In this document: in pieces, positions 1-13,259 of the stretch
Position numbering within the stretch: position 1 is the first letter of the stretch
Layout: every line of letters begins with the position of its first letter
NCBI GenBank assembly: GCA_022747635.1
Contig: JAKTNV010000010.1
Span: 46,102,027-46,166,026 of the forward strand
From: Hetaerina americana
Taxonomy: Eukaryota > Arthropoda > Insecta > Odonata > Calopterygidae
DNA length: 64,000 bases
Direction: 5' to 3'
Made by a program: the position numbers and the translations under genes
Notes under the pieces: model-generated
Databases searched by the model: none
Told to the model about the DNA's origin: nothing
Seen by the model: the letters and a program-made list of their open reading frames with translations, nothing else

Positions 1-3000
1 TTTAATACTCTCTTTGGCATCGTTTGCGCTCCGTTTATTTTTTGAGTTTTTTATACCTAATACTCAAAAGTCTTCAGCCTACGGTGTGCGCAAAATCGGG
101 TTTTGGGCCCATCAGACCTTACCCTCCAGGCCACTCTTCATTCAATTCATATTTGGCAAGATATGAAACATGCCCACAATATCTGACATATCCGTGAATT
201 GGTTTTAAATTCCCACCCACCTATCTACTCTCTATCTAATATTGTATTCAGAAATTTTGTTCATTAATATTACAATCAAACGCTCGATTTTATTTCCGGT
301 ATTCGTTCTCATTGAAATTCAAGAAGAAATCCTACTGGATCTCTTTTTTTATCTTTTTATGTGCTCATGTCTCTTTTTTAAAATAAATTTGCTTTTTTCA
401 ATCTTTCTCTCTTACATCACTGAGAGTAATCTGTCTTTTCCCTCATTGCCTGAGTATTACATTTAAAAGTGTGTGTGACTTATTTCGCTGAATATAAAAT
501 GTCACCTATGCCATCTATCTTCCGTATTTATCTTACAATACAACAAACTGGGTTTTTATTATCCTCTTTATTTAAATATTTTTCATCAACTTAAAAAGAT
601 TTTACCCAATTTCACGCCTTACATATATATTTCCTCCGTATTCCCTTGCTACGTATTCAAATACGAATCTTTTGCCATCAAATTCCTTAGATTTGGTGTG
701 CTACTTTATTTACTGCATTTTCTTCTCCTGAATTCCATACTCACGTTATTAAAATTCCTTAGTTTATTTATTTTGTTATGCATATGAGATTTGCTTCCAA
801 CCGAATTTTTGTTGCACCAATTTAAAACACTATTAACTATACATCAAAGGTGTTTTGCTATTTCACCAAAAAAGAATGCAATGACATAATTCAAGGTGGT
901 TAATTTTTATCAGTTCCATTTTAGATCCTGCGTAGAATTTCTCTAAAATTCCCTTTCAAATTCCTCTCCATTTTATTGCCTGTTTACGACCAACATTAGC
1001 AGCCTAAAATGGCATTTCACACCTGTGGGAGGGAAGGAATTTATTACGCGGTTCCAAAATTATTTCATAATATTGAAAGTACTGGTGAAATGCAACGATA
1101 TTTTCAAAGTCATTCCAGAGTATTAGCTATCAATGCACCCTTTCTTTTACATAATTCTGTTGCTTTCTCATTTCTTACATTCATTCTACTTGGATCATTC
1201 TCCATTACTTCACTCCTATCTATTCTTTCACCCATTTTTGCAATGCAAAACCCTAGAATAATAAATTTTCCCCATAAATCATTCTCTCACAATTGTATAC
1301 TTTCGTTCCATGCCGCTCCTTCTTAGGTACGTTCATATTTATATGTTTTACAAGCATATTAATTATGTGCCCAAAATAATATGTTTGTATTTTTTACATA
1401 CATATTATTACTTATCAATTACTCATCTGTCAAAAGTATACATGAACCTTCGTACTTATTTCATGATCGATATTAGATTACCATACGTTAAACCTCGTCT
1501 TAAAAAAAGATCAGTTTTCTAGTTTTGTGGATTAAAAGCAAACATTATTGTTTCAACTTATTTATTTATCGTCTTTTACTCTAAACGTATACTATGGTGG
1601 AGTAGATTTCTTGCACAGTTCCATCATGGAAGAGTAAAAACCCGGGGAATGTCCGGGGGGGTGGGTCGCGACGAGTAACCTAGCCGGTGATAGATTCGTG
1701 TGAGCTGCCTATTAATATTTTTTGAGTGCAGAATAAGGTCAGTGAATCGAAGAATATAGTGTAAAGGATATAAAAACCTTGGTCGAGATATAAGTGGAGT
1801 TCCTTTGTCAAAAATTATTACTTTTACGGGGTAATAAATATATATTAAAACTGAAAATACTGTAGAAGCATTCAGATTGGTTATTAAAGTGAATAATAAT
1901 GGCGTCCATGTTGCAAGTAATGCCGCTGACCTTATGCATGAACATGAAATGTTAGATATATTTTTAAAGTATGATGAATTGTACGGGTATAAAAATTAAA
2001 AGTTCGAATATAAAAGATATAACTGAAAGTACAAAGGCAGGTTAAAGAAACAGAAAGTTGGCTTAAAAAAATACAAAAAGAGGCACTGCTAAAAATAACA
2101 TTTACAGGAGGAACAGACCCAATTGGCCTAGTGGGGATGTATCCATCGCAGTCAAATCAAAATTCATTAGTCATCGTTATAAATGTAATGCTATTGAAAG
2201 AAATTGGCTTGCTATAAAATATTATATTCGGAGGTTTTTATTTTTTTCATTTCAAAGCCCTCCTGATTATAACATGTTTTGATATTCCAGCAAAGTGCTC
2301 TAATCAATATTTATATTATTCAACAGCCAGACAGAATATTATTATATTTGTGGTCACTGTCAAATCTAATCTGTTGTCAATTAGCTCGAGAGACTTCTGC
2401 GTAGGAATACTGGCTAAAAATCGCGATTTATGTAAAAAAGTTTTTAATATATTCACTCAGTAGACTTTAAAAAAATCAATTAACTCGCCGATACATTTTA
2501 AGTGTTTAACAATGATTATCACAAGCAATAGAAAATAAAATATTTAAGACTTTTAGCAATCATCAGACTACTTTTCTTAGAATGAAAATTAAGTACATGA
2601 AAGTTATCAGAGAAAAACTACTAGTAAGAAGAAATAATATCTAATTATAGATGTAAATTTTCTCATGAGCTTTAACAGAAGTAAATAACGAACTACCATA
2701 AGTCAGCTTACAAACTTATATTACTCATTTAGAAAGCACTTGAAAAATCTTTGATACTATACAAAGTAAGATAAACAAGTAATTTACCAACTAACTTATA
2801 CGCGATGGTACTAAACCAAGGTGATATTAGATATACCTTGGATCGAAGACAAGAAGACGAAGAAAAGTTCACTCAAATGTTTTTTAATGGTCATGTTGAA
2901 AATAAAATAAAAGCCTCAAAAGAGATACATAGGATATCCAGAAAAAACAAAAATGAATTTGCAAAGCCTAGTATATATTTGAAAGCGTCCAAAAAACTTT

Positions 3001-3600
3001 ATGCAAATAATTATAGAGTATATTTAATCGTACTTCCCCTAAGCCAGGATAATAAAAGTACTTCCAAACGTGTATTACTTAAAGAGAGAAGACGACAAAA
3101 TCGTTACACTTAGCCTGAGCAAGGCCAACAAGCTAAATATTCTTATCATAGCGTCTAAAACAAATAATTTACGGAAAAACGAAGCACTAAACTGTAAGCA
3201 ATCTAAAGAGTACAAGGACGATGCACATTTTTTCCATAAAGAGAGAGAAAAACCTCCCTTAAATGTGAGAGCAAATGAAGCCCCTTGTGGGAAATTCATT
3301 TCCACCAGCGTACTTAGGTAATTTGCTTGGGTAACTAACAACGCATATTACTTTATGACCATTTCCCATAAATCACAGAAGAGGGTTCGATAACTTGTTA
3401 ACTTCACGCATCATTTGTTCTCAGAAAAATTTGTAATGTAAGGTTTGAGTAATGAATTGCAGGGAAATGTAATGAAAAAGATTGATGTTAGTTTGCTTTG
3501 GTTAAGCAAAATTTATACCACGCTGCAAGCATTTTGGATTAACGGGAGAAATCACCAATTAAGATATTGGAATATTAACAGAAGAAAAATTGTTAAAGAT
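1..3600. other. AT-rich DNA without recognised genes
   Basis: Low-complexity AT-rich sequence on both strands. The open frames here (for example at 242-466, 1009-1326 and 2805-3113) are short, show no domain I recognise, and have the composition expected of random AT-rich DNA. A short G/C-rich patch at about 1640-1712, with runs of C and G, stands out but matches nothing I know. I see no RNA gene or transposon end in this stretch. Confidence 0.6.
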
Positions 3601-3603
3601 TGA

Positions 3604-3774
3604 TACGAGGAACAGATTAGTGTGCCAGATATACTGAAGGTATTAGAATGGGAGCCCCTAGAGTGAACAAGAAATTAAGAGAGATATGTATTGTCAAGAC
3701 TAAGACTAGAGGACTGTATTTGGAGAGGTACACAACGAAAAATTTTGCGAATGACACCGAGTGAATTACTGTAG
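3604..3774 (+). pseudogene. LINE-type reverse transcriptase C-terminal fragment
   Basis: One continuous forward frame, broken by two internal stops, reads SVPDILKVLEWEPLE, a stop, then ERYVLSRLRLEDCIWRG and QRKIL. This resembles the region just after the reverse transcriptase domain of jockey/I-type non-LTR retrotransposons, where a short 'S-V-x-x-ML-x-x-L-x-W-x-x-L-E-x-R-R' block is followed by a basic helix. Nothing recognisable of the polymerase domain lies upstream, so this would be a 5'-truncated, decayed copy. The call rests on one motif; a chance match in AT-rich DNA cannot be excluded. Confidence 0.45.
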
Positions 3775-6700
3775 CGTCACTTTAAATTGGTAGTTTGGAC
3801 GACCAAAATAAATAAAGGAAAAGATACCCGCACTGGAAAATTCAAGTAATTTTGCTTACCTTTCGCATTTCATATTCGCTAGCGAAACCGAACGACACAA
3901 AATCCACTTCCTTCATAAAAAATCAAATATTTAACAATTTGACTTACCCATTATTATTGAATGAGAGAGGCATGTAGGCAATTGAACCTGTGTTTATATA
4001 TGTGCAATCAAGTATTCATATTTAGGTTCAGGTGCATGTTTATGCATGAATTACTGGTGGTCTTACAACTCCACCACATGACCTTGTGTAGTATTGTGTA
4101 GTTTTAGATGTAGATGAACAGGAGCAGCCCACGTGTAGGCCAAGAGGAGGACAGGGAGTCGGGAAATTGAGTTTTTTCCCAGAAGAGCCACGGGTTTAGG
4201 GGATTTGGCGACCGAGTCCCCTTTCAGAAGATCAGCGGTTTGCATGTGAGGTCGAGAGACGGTATGAAAGTAGGACTGTGTTGGCCTCAGCTTAGAAAAG
4301 GGCTCTCTGAATGCAAAGGAAAGCAGTGGGTTACTGCTCTAATGGCAGAGGTTTCGAGGGTGGGTGGCTTCCTGGAAACAACTTATCAATTCTTGCGGAT
4401 TCTATTTATCCCCATGTATCACTCGCCTCTTCTCGCTGGTCATATCTTTTGTTGTTGTTTGGCCTACACTCTCTAGTCGCGCGTCTGTTTTTGTTATCGC
4501 GAACAGTAGAGTCTATCCTTTTTGTCCAACGATGGCAAAAAGAAGCTGAATGACGTGATTTTCAAGGCTTAGGGGAACACTGAGCGCGCTTTTAAAAATA
4601 ATTAAAAACAGAACGGTACTTTTAACAGCTATAAGTTGTAAACATTTATCACATTCACAGATTACCCTGAAACTATTATGAAAAATTTTCCAAAATATTT
4701 TTCTACAGATCCCGTATTCAAATTATCACACATTGCTTCGTGATGTAGAGAAGGGAAAAGAAAATATTTCAAAATAGTAGTGAAGTAATTTTTTCAAATA
4801 TTAAAACTTCATCAATTTATCGTGACCCATTTAAGGTTTTTTACGAAAGGTTGGAATAACGTGCTCTCAATATTAGAGAATTGAATCTAAAAGAAACTTT
4901 AAAAGCACGCGAATCTTCTGGATAACGTCAAATTTAATGATGATTCTGTATTTTTTCCGCAGATTTTATGAATAAGTGCTACGGGATTTATACAAATCAT
5001 AACACTTCCAGAATAAATGGCTTTAAATTTACTTTAACATTTCAAATTTAGCAATATTGAATCTTCTTACTATATTTAATCCGCTATCAGGGTTGAAATT
5101 GAATTTAAAAATATTTCTAATTTTAAATTTTATTTCATTATGAAAAAAAGTCACTGCCAAAAGCTCCATATTTCATCATTTAGTTAATCTGTAGTTCATT
5201 AATTTCTCAGCTCTGTGCCAACATGCTTCGAATTAATTTTATGTTGATTGAAGGAATAAAAACATGTGGAAATTGCATTTGATATTCTTTTTCAGATAAA
5301 CATATCTTATAAAGCATATATTCCTCGTACCAAAACAACTTGTCACGAGATAGAAAAATAAGTAGAACCTACATGCATAAGAACTAGGTAATTGAGGCTG
5401 TTTCCTCTGAATACGTAGCTGTAAAACATGATAATATCGAGTTAAATGTGATTGTTTCTCATATTTGCTACTTCTACGATGATCACAATAAATAAAAAAA
5501 TTGTTATTTCAGTGTACAGGGTAAAACAGTATGCCAAATTGGCAAGTATTTGCTAATTTTTGCTGGAAATAGCAAAAGAATCATTCGTATTTGAGTCCTT
5601 GTATTGCGGTTTAAAATATTTCTTTTCACTCATTCTCTCTGAATGTTGCTCGGAATTGAATGAATTTTCCAAAGCTGATTTGCGAGTTATGATAGCAGAT
5701 GACCCTTTAAAATTAAGTGATCGCTGATATACGTCCTCATGCAGTCGACAATAAGCAAGATAATATTTTTTTTAAAGTAATCTAGCCATTCGTTCGTAAG
5801 AGAAAGTTATCTTTAATTTTTATTTCCGTGTGAACACTAATGACTCTATTATTCCGAGGAAATGATGATTTATCCACAATTAAAATGTTCCTAATTCGTC
5901 AACCAAAAACCATTCGCAATGATTTGACATATCTGTTCTCTTTATTTTTTTCAAATGAAATGTTCTCCTTGATTTTTAAACTCCCATTATCGTTTTTTTC
6001 TTGACTTTGTTTGTATTGATATTTTCATTAATAATGTGTGATGTAATTTCATTTTGTATTCCAGTTAATGTATAAATCAAACCTTAAATGCTATGCACAT
6101 AGGGTCTCTCCCAAATATAAAGAATGAAAATAATAATGATTTAGGAGTTTTTCACAAACCGTTTGTGCCTTAGGGGCAGCCAGTGAACAGTTAGTTCTGA
6201 CTGGAAGTCCTCAAAAGGTAGCGGATAACAGTGCTAGACGTCAGGAAGATTTTTGCCCAGTGGAGGCTGCACCTCAACAACCTCCCACATCACCTTCCTC
6301 GTAACCTAGTTCCTGACCAAGTAAGAGGTGGGAACACTGCTTCAAACACCCTGCTGCACCAATGCGGCACTGCCAGAACCTTTGCTCTAATAAGGAAAAG
6401 GGGCTTGAAAGACATCCATTTTGGACCGTAGAATAACGTCTAAGAGGCTACACGACGGGGTGCTTGAGGTACTGAGGTTTACGCTGACTTCAAGGAAGCG
6501 TTCTGGCAAAGGCACCGGCATCATTGTCTTGATGCACAACGGCGATATTTTGGAGAGTTTTAGTAATTGTGCTTGCATCTAGTAAACAGTTTTTCCATAC
6601 TTACTCTACTAAAATTTCAATCAGATCCCTTACATGTGAGATATGAACATATCTTCTTATTTTAAATGCTAAATTCTCCGTATTTTAAGCTCTTTTAAAT

Positions 6701-7300
6701 GTAAAACCAACATATTCATGGTCAAAGGGCAATTAAAACCAGATAGCTGAGACCGTAAACTTGATTGTCATTAGATTTGTAAAAGGGGGAGGTAAAAACA
6801 AAGTTACAAGTAAGTGGAAGGATAGGAAACGCACACTAGGTCACTTAGATGTGTCTGGAAAAAAATGACCTACATATACCTCAATCACCAACAAAAAAGC
6901 AAAATTAATAACAAATCAAACAAACTTACAACCACTCGATCATTAGGGTGTGTTAAGGAATAAAAGGCTATCTCGTGAAATGCATTATTCTTCGTGGGAA
7001 AAATGGCATCTTTAATATGTTCGTTGTACATTTAATATTTCTAATCTTGCTATCATAATTTCTTTGGCTGCAAAATTATGGGGCAAAATAAGTTTTCAAC
7101 ATTGTCGCTAAAGATATCTGCTCTCAATTAATGCAAGTAATTCAATCGGTAATTTAACTATCTCTCAGGAAATGATCCTCTCTTTGAAACCAATCAGCAT
7201 CTCTTTGGAAGTCCGATGGAGATATTTGAACCAGAAGTCAAGTAAATCCACTTTATTTGAAAAACATATGCTTACAGATGGAAATAAATACGTATAGAGT
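3775..7300. other. Mostly AT-rich spacer with one richer block
   Basis: No recognised gene. From about 6170 to 6580 the base composition becomes markedly less AT-rich and two overlapping open frames (6231-6431 forward, 6387-6578 reverse) appear, but neither product resembles a family I know and the block lacks obvious terminal repeats. It could be a decayed transposon, a pseudogene exon or a short unique insert. The rest shows no structure beyond AT-rich simple sequence. Confidence 0.5.
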
Positions 7301-7367
7301 ATTTATTTATTAATCGACTTAATTGGGTGAGGTTGAGACTAATAGTCCCTTCTTTTACCTAACCCTG
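7301..7367 (-). repeat. SINE body fragment, related to the copy at 45.75 kb
   Basis: This stretch aligns by eye with 45750-45827: both carry a TTATT-rich start, then ATTGGG(T/G), a G-A-rich step, a C/T-rich step and a CCACCTAACCC-like block in the same order with small indels. At 45.8-45.95 kb the shared sequence adjoins a tRNA-like head on the minus strand, so the same orientation is assigned here. No head is visible at this locus; it is a fragment. Confidence 0.5.
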
Positions 7368-8260
7368 TATAGGATAGTATAGAGTATAGGATAAATTAAG
7401 GGAGTCAACCCATATGCAAACAAAAAGATTGACTAATACTATTAGAAGCGTAATAGGCTCTCTTGATTATTTGTGACACTCGGGTCACAATTGCCTTAGA
7501 GTTAACTATTTCACCATTAAATCATTTCGCACCATCTGTACATGATAAAAAACGGATTCAACCCTGATAAATGGAAATATTTGAACTCTCATACTAAACC
7601 GCTTGCGTTCCAAGAGAAAACAAATAAAAGGTATCCAGTTCTCATGAATAAAATGACGTATTCCAACTACCATCTCTTTTAAAAACACATCAAATTAATT
7701 AAAGATTACCTAATATAATACGGCGGAATGTAGACAGTAGAAGGTGGCGGGATAAAATACACCTTCGTAAGTAGCTAAATAGAGGACTGAAATGATTCAC
7801 CTGAAGCGATCACAATTTTTCCCAAGTAACTTAGAGGTAATCAAGCAAAGGATTAAAGAGAGATTTATGTTGAAGTGTCTCCTTTTTATAATTTTTTATG
7901 TTTTAATTTCCAACAGCTATATTGCCACTAGGTCTGCTTCAAAACAGTGATGTTTTTACAAAAAGTGAATGATGAATAAATATTATTGAAGTTTGGTATC
8001 CTCTATACCTATAAAATGGTAGCATATCTGCTCAAAGTCAACGATATAGATAAATCACAGGTCCTAGGAGTTGCTAAACCGTGGTCATAGAGTAAAGTCT
8101 TATATGAGGTAACCTGAAGAAATTATTTTTGAGCAAATAAAAGAGGCTCTCTACCTTCCTATCATCAAGTTAGCTAAATTTTATCTATGTACTTTACCAT
8201 TCTTCCCTGAATTCAAACAAACGAAACAGATTTCACTAGTCTTGGAACGACGGGAAAGCT

Positions 8261-8503
8261 CAACTCACTCGAAAACAACACTCTTTTTGTCTCTATTGGG
8301 CTTCAACCATGCATAAGTCCCAAGGGATGACTCTGGAAAAAGCAGTTGTTGATAATGGGACAAAAGAGTTCGCTGTCGGACTTTCCCACGCTGGATTATC
8401 CCATATCAGAGATATTTCAGGACCAACGTTCGAGGTGAATCTCTCTTTTCAAATACTGGGAGGCAATGCCAACAAGAACCGTAGTCCACGGGCTCTTCGT
8501 TAA
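8261..8503 (+). pseudogene. Pif1/Helitron-type helicase C-terminal fragment
   Basis: A forward frame reads TRKQHSFCLYWASTMHKSQG, then MTLEKAVVDNGTKEFAVGL and LSHIRDISGPTFE. This matches the C-terminal helicase motifs of Pif1-family proteins and the Helitron RepHel helicase: an 'LAWA-x-TIHKSQG-x-TLD-x-AVVD-x-G' block followed by 'G-LTYVALSRV-x-x-L'. Here the usual VALSR has become AGLSH, so the nucleotide-contacting arginine of motif VI appears lost. No Walker A/B region, Rep domain or Helitron 3' hairpin is recognised nearby. It is best read as a short decayed relic, probably of a Helitron, since host Pif1 genes would not occur as one isolated motif block. Confidence 0.65.
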
Positions 8504-9046
8504 AGAAAAAGAATGAAGTAGTCACAATCTATAGCGGAATAGGGTTATCGGAAACATCCTAGATAAGTTGCTACTCTTAATTTTTTGGAAATTATAGCCA
8601 CTATTTCAATTTTTCATTAATAAATCTTAGTACCATGAAAGAGTATATGGCAGAATGGGATACCTACAGAATGGGATTTATTCATCCTTTCATGTTCATA
8701 ATAGCAAACAATTTTAAATAATTACAAAACAACCAGAAAACTCATACCGGAGATAAAATCCCTTATGAGCTCTCTAGAATCTTCAAGCGAAAAGATAAAT
8801 ACACTTCTCTAGCCACGAATGTTTTAGAAATGACAAAATGGTTGTTTCTTTCAGTCACAGCAAAATTATTTTTTTTAGTCTTTAAGAAATATGCTTTCAA
8901 ACAGGCATACCTAATTACGTGATTGAATTTTCCTAGAGCTCAAAGATAACATATTTTTGGGAAGTAGGAAATGTTTATCAACTATGGATCTTTCCTTACA
9001 TTCATATACTATGGGAATGTCTGGCGATCTTGGAATTAATCCGGAA

Positions 9047-9115
9047 ACATGAGATTCTTGGTTCAATATCCGGCATCTATTCTATAGATGCCGAGTATTG
9101 AACATAGTCTCATGT
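9047..9115. other. 69-nt near-perfect hairpin, miRNA-precursor-like
   Basis: The arms pair as 8 bp (9047-9054 with 9108-9115), an internal loop (6 nt against 4), 8 bp (9061-9068 with 9096-9103), a 2-nt step (one wobble, one mismatch) and 10 bp (9071-9080 with 9084-9093) closed by a 3-nt loop. That gives 26 Watson-Crick pairs in a compact stem of GC-balanced sequence, unlike the TA-rich palindromes elsewhere in the window. Size and bulge pattern are compatible with a pre-miRNA, but the very small terminal loop and unknown transcription also leave a small MITE relic possible. Strand cannot be decided from the fold alone. Confidence 0.5.
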
Positions 9116-9296
9116 CGGCGTGTCCTATTAGCCTTACTGCTTTAAGTGCGAGCATCCTTTTGTAGTTGGTGATAAAGCTCACGGGTGATAACTCTGTCAA
9201 CATAATCAGTTTGTAATGATAGCCATATTGCAAAGAGATAACTGATTCGGGTCTTTGAGTGCATTTAATCCGACGAATACCTTTGTTAATTAATAC

Positions 9297-9366
9297 CTGG
9301 GCGGCCTAGTGAATAGGAAATCGGTTCGGTAAAGCAAATGTCCCTGGTATGATTCCCAGTTGAGAA
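9297..9366 (+). repeat. tRNA-like SINE head
   Basis: The stretch reads like a decayed tRNA: an acceptor-like CTGGG start paired with CCCAG at the end, an A-box-like GGCCTAGTGAATAGG and a B-box-like GGTATGATTCCCAG with the usual spacing (RNA polymerase III internal promoter boxes). B-box position 4 deviates (GGTAT for GGTTC). No functional cloverleaf can be drawn through the D arm. A tRNA-derived SINE head is more likely than a tRNA gene. Its sequence differs from the tRNA-like units at 17.7-18.8 kb, so it would be a separate family. Confidence 0.5.
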
Positions 9367-9454
9367 AATATTTTTTTGCTATGATTCCCCTTCCTTCCAC
9401 CTCTCTAAACCAATAACATTCTTTTGGTCTTCTTTGTTATCTATCCCGTATGTA

Positions 9455-9760
9455 CGAGGGCGATTCAAAAAGTAAGGTCTTCTATTTTTTTTCATGAAAA
9501 ATAAAACATTCTAAACTTTGCGTAGATTTTTGGAAAGGTTGAGCATTTAACTATTTTTCTACATATTTGCTTTGATGATCAATCAATTTTTACATCCTTG
9601 TAAGCAACTTTTTAATACCGGCGTCGCACCTTTCTCCCGCTGCGGCGCGAAGCTAACTGACGACTGTTTCTCCGATATAAAATGATCGCCATTTAGAGAG
9701 ACTCCCAGAGAGAAGGATAAGAGGTTAGGATGCAGAAATCCGTGAAAGTGGAGCATACCA
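9455..9760 (-). mobile_element. mariner 3'-end remnant with terminal repeat
   Basis: The sequence from 9455 starts CGAGGGCGATTCAAAAAGTA directly after a TA dinucleotide, the typical look of a mariner terminal inverted repeat. Just inside, on the minus strand, a broken frame ends at 9551 and reads DAGIKKLLTRM, a stop, then KLIDHQSKYVEK and a stop. This is the mariner transposase C-terminus ('GI-x-KL-x-x-R-x-x-KCI-x-x-x-G-x-YVEK'). Further in, SLNGDHFISEKQ resembles the preceding 'L-x-G-x-x-F-x-S-x-E' block in another frame. The catalytic domain and the other terminal repeat are missing, so this is a 5'-truncated copy. Confidence 0.65.
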
Positions 9761-9849
9761 CTCAAATTGGTGGTGGGAATTGGTTGGTGATGAGAATTTG
9801 AACTCTTAGTGGTGAATGAGGGAAACTCAAGGACGGCTACCAAAGAAAC

Positions 9850-12720
9850 CTGAGAATTTTATAGGATCTGATTTTGTAGTAAAAAATATTACCACCTGAA
9901 AATTGCCGAAATATTTTTCTGTCGTCCATCGCTTTCATGACTGAGTTCACGAGCTGAATCAAGAAAAGTTATATGTTGGAACACGCTCTTTGTTGCAAAT
10001 TGACTTTTTCATATTTTACAGAAAAAAATGAAACCCACCAATTTTACAATAAAAATATATTCTTAACAATAATAATTTAATAGCTATACAACTAACCTAT
10101 TACGTGAAATAGTTTTTAAACCATAGTAAAGAAGAATGAATAATAACTGCGGAATTGCTGAGCTTCGTTTTTTCTGTGTAATGGAAATATGTTACCCAGG
10201 AATAGAAAAAAATAGTTGAATATTCCTCATACACATTTAACAGAAAACTACCAATTCCTTTCGTGAACGCTGTTACAACAAAAATAGTGTTTTAAAGTAA
10301 ATTTATTGGAGCTATTATTAATATTTGCACGACATTTTTTTGAATAGCCGTATATATAATCTGAGCCAAGCATTTATTACTATGTGATGCATATAAATTG
10401 TGAATATGTCACCATTTCCTCATAATAAAATATTCATAAATGCATACTCAGGAATAAAAAATCAAATAGGTATCAGTGTGGCAGACAAGCGGGGTAAAAC
10501 ACTCGCATTTAATAGCATGCAATAGGGGAAGAAAAATAAGAAAGCTAATAAATGGGACACCGGGAAGTTGTTCGACGTACCTATAGGAAATTAGATAGTA
10601 TCACCGATAAATATTGAATAGAGAAAATGGCTTCGTGGAAAGGTGTTGGTAACGTATTGATTTTAAATTTTAAAATTATTGAGGCATCAATGGGGCTCAG
10701 TAGGTCGCAGAATGGGTGTTGGATATGGATTTCAGATAAAATTTGATCTTTGTACGCCATACAACGAAAGAATCACACATAGCTACTTAAGCGTAGGAAA
10801 CAAGTAACGGTCACTGTATCACCTGCATATATTGCTGTATTTTCACACATGTTCAACCATTTCGTTGCACACACCGTCATTTCATTCACGATAAAATGTG
10901 ATAATTCCACAGTTGTTATGTTACGACGAGCTTCACCGTATTTTTGTATAAAAACAGGCATTTAGAATAAGCATGAAGTTTGGGTATGTACACATGGCAT
11001 TAGGAGGGGGGGGGGTTTCACACATAATAGCGTAATTAGCGGATAAATTTCTAAGAAGACCAGAAATGGCTGGGTGGAAGAACGTCAAGGTGGGTGGGGA
11101 TTTCGAAAGCGTTTCATGGGAAGGCGGTTGGAAGGCGTTTGGAAGTAGAGAGATAGTGAGTCAATGAAGGGTAGTGTCCCCCATGTATCCACCAATAACA
11201 TATTGGCTATGGGAAAAACTCTCGTCCCCAATTTCATGTGCATACACCCAAAGTCCTTGCTCAGTATTTGTACTTGACGTATCTTTGACTTAATAATTCA
11301 TAGCTTTCACGAAGTGTAGTCAAAAGCAGTTGAGCATATTTAACTCTCTTATCAGTGGTAGTTTTTGCATTCCTACTCCAATGACATGAACTTCATTTCG
11401 CGTAACTTACTTAAATTAGCTGATCCAAGTTCATGATGGATGACTCAAAACTTGTGTACCCATTCTTATTTTAATATGTTTGTGCTGAAATATCATACGT
11501 GTTATAATAAATTATACTGAAAGATAAATGGTTAGTGTAAACTTGAAAATCAAATGATAAGAGTATAAAAATCAATGTATTAAGTGAATTCTATCTTGTG
11601 CAATGAGCACGAAATGCTCCAAAACCGTGTTGTCCTTAATGCCAATTTTGTGACTAAATTTCATGGTATATGTATAACTCTCTGATGTATTTAAAATATT
11701 TTTATTGGATTAAAAAACACTCAAGCACACGACGGTTAATATCCCGGTAAGATTTGTCCTTAAATATCTTCGCGTGGTCACCACATAAATCGAGCGTCCT
11801 TCACAACCCGCTTCGTGCGAGCGATTCATTGGATTGACCTTCTCCCTACGCACTGCGGCGAAGGGCGGATGGGATACATCAATAGCGACGAGGTTTGGAG
11901 GCCAAGCGAGAAACAAGCTCAGAAATAAAGGAAATATGGCTTGCGTTTTGCAGGACCTTAACATCACGTGTCAGGATAATTCCCGTTCAAATTTGTGAGA
12001 GAAAATAAATAATCAGAAAATAAAAGAGTTTAAACTGAGAGTAATACTGAAATCCTAGCATAATGACATGGGTAAGTAATAAAGCTCTATAACATACATA
12101 ACCATACCTGTGCAATCATACCTGGACAACATGTACGAGACTGCAAAGGAACCTAGGTCGTGGGATAAAATTAATATTATAAAGTATAATTACGAAGTAT
12201 TTTTGGTTAATGTAATCTAAAAAAATTCACCCAGACAATAAAATTCTAACCTCGGGAAATTGGTGAAAAAGTTATAGAGTTAAGGTAAAAGCCGGAGAAA
12301 TATTTAACGTTTCGGCTGTTTCTTAATCAGTTTATTGTGTGTATTTTACTATGAAGAAAATATTCATATTAAATAAAAAATATAGGCCACAATTATTGGT
12401 TTAGTTGAATTAGTTGATTTCTGCGCTGAAAAAGAATGAATTATAACCATAAATTACAGTGCTATGAGAGATTAAATGTTATACACACGCTTTTAATACC
12501 TGGAGTAAAAGTGACGAGCTAAACTTAATCAAAAAGCATACACCCAAGTACGAGAACAAGGTTGGTGAAATAATCCTTACTTTTGAAAAAAAGTGATAAA
12601 ATCACAATTCTACCTAATACGAAAACACCAAGAAAGCCTGTCAAAATTGAAGCGTCAAATCTCTCAAATAGGTTGTCTTAAATGAACAAATGATACTGAA
12701 GAAACCGAGTAAAATGCGAA
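9850..12720. other. AT-rich spacer, no recognised gene
   Basis: No recognised coding, RNA or transposon feature. A run of ten G starts near 11008. Reverse frames at 10773-10961 and 11710-11967 have no recognisable domain. The stretch around 11750-11900 is modestly richer in C and G without an identifiable feature. Confidence 0.5.
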
Positions 12721-12724
12721 AATA

Positions 12725-13250
12725 AATCAGTTCGAAAGGAAGGGGAAGCAAATAAGGACTGAATGGCGGTGAGGTTGTGGGATTTTTTTCCCGTGCCATT
12801 ATTAGAGAAGAGGGAAGCGGGGGTAATGGAAGGGTCATGGGGAGGGTGAGGAGGGAGGCGAACGAAACAAGATTGGGCGAGGGAAAGAGAGCAATCGGAT
12901 CACACGCACGAGAGATTATAGGCGCATGGAAGGACAAGGGCCTTGTGCTCGGGAAGGCAGGGAAAAGGCGGTGAATGGAGGGTGGCCGATAAGGGGATTG
13001 CGGGAGAGCGTCGACCACGAAATTATTCGATGTGGCTTGGATGGATGGACGGGCGCGTGGTGGGGATGGCCGTGCCGGATGCCGGTCTCTTGTGTCGGGT
13101 GGGAGCGATCGCCCCGCATTTCAACGGGAACCTCAAAGTGGGGGGGGGGAACAGGGCCGGTGAGCCTTTCTTTCCTCGCGTGCCTTTATTGCCGTCCGGT
13201 GCGGTGCAGGGAGTTTATTGGCGTGCCATCGAGCGCCTTGCATTAGACCT
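12725..13250. other. GC-richer, purine-biased island
   Basis: The plus strand shifts from AT-rich to G/A-rich (many GGAGGG, GAGGGAAG-like runs) until about 13000, then to a G/C-rich CpG-containing block up to about 13250. Several overlapping frames stay open on both strands, as expected from a drop in stop-codon frequency and not from coding. It could be a promoter-associated CpG-containing stretch or an old repeat; I see no convincing core promoter in it. Confidence 0.45.
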
Positions 13251-13259
13251 CTCCCCGTT

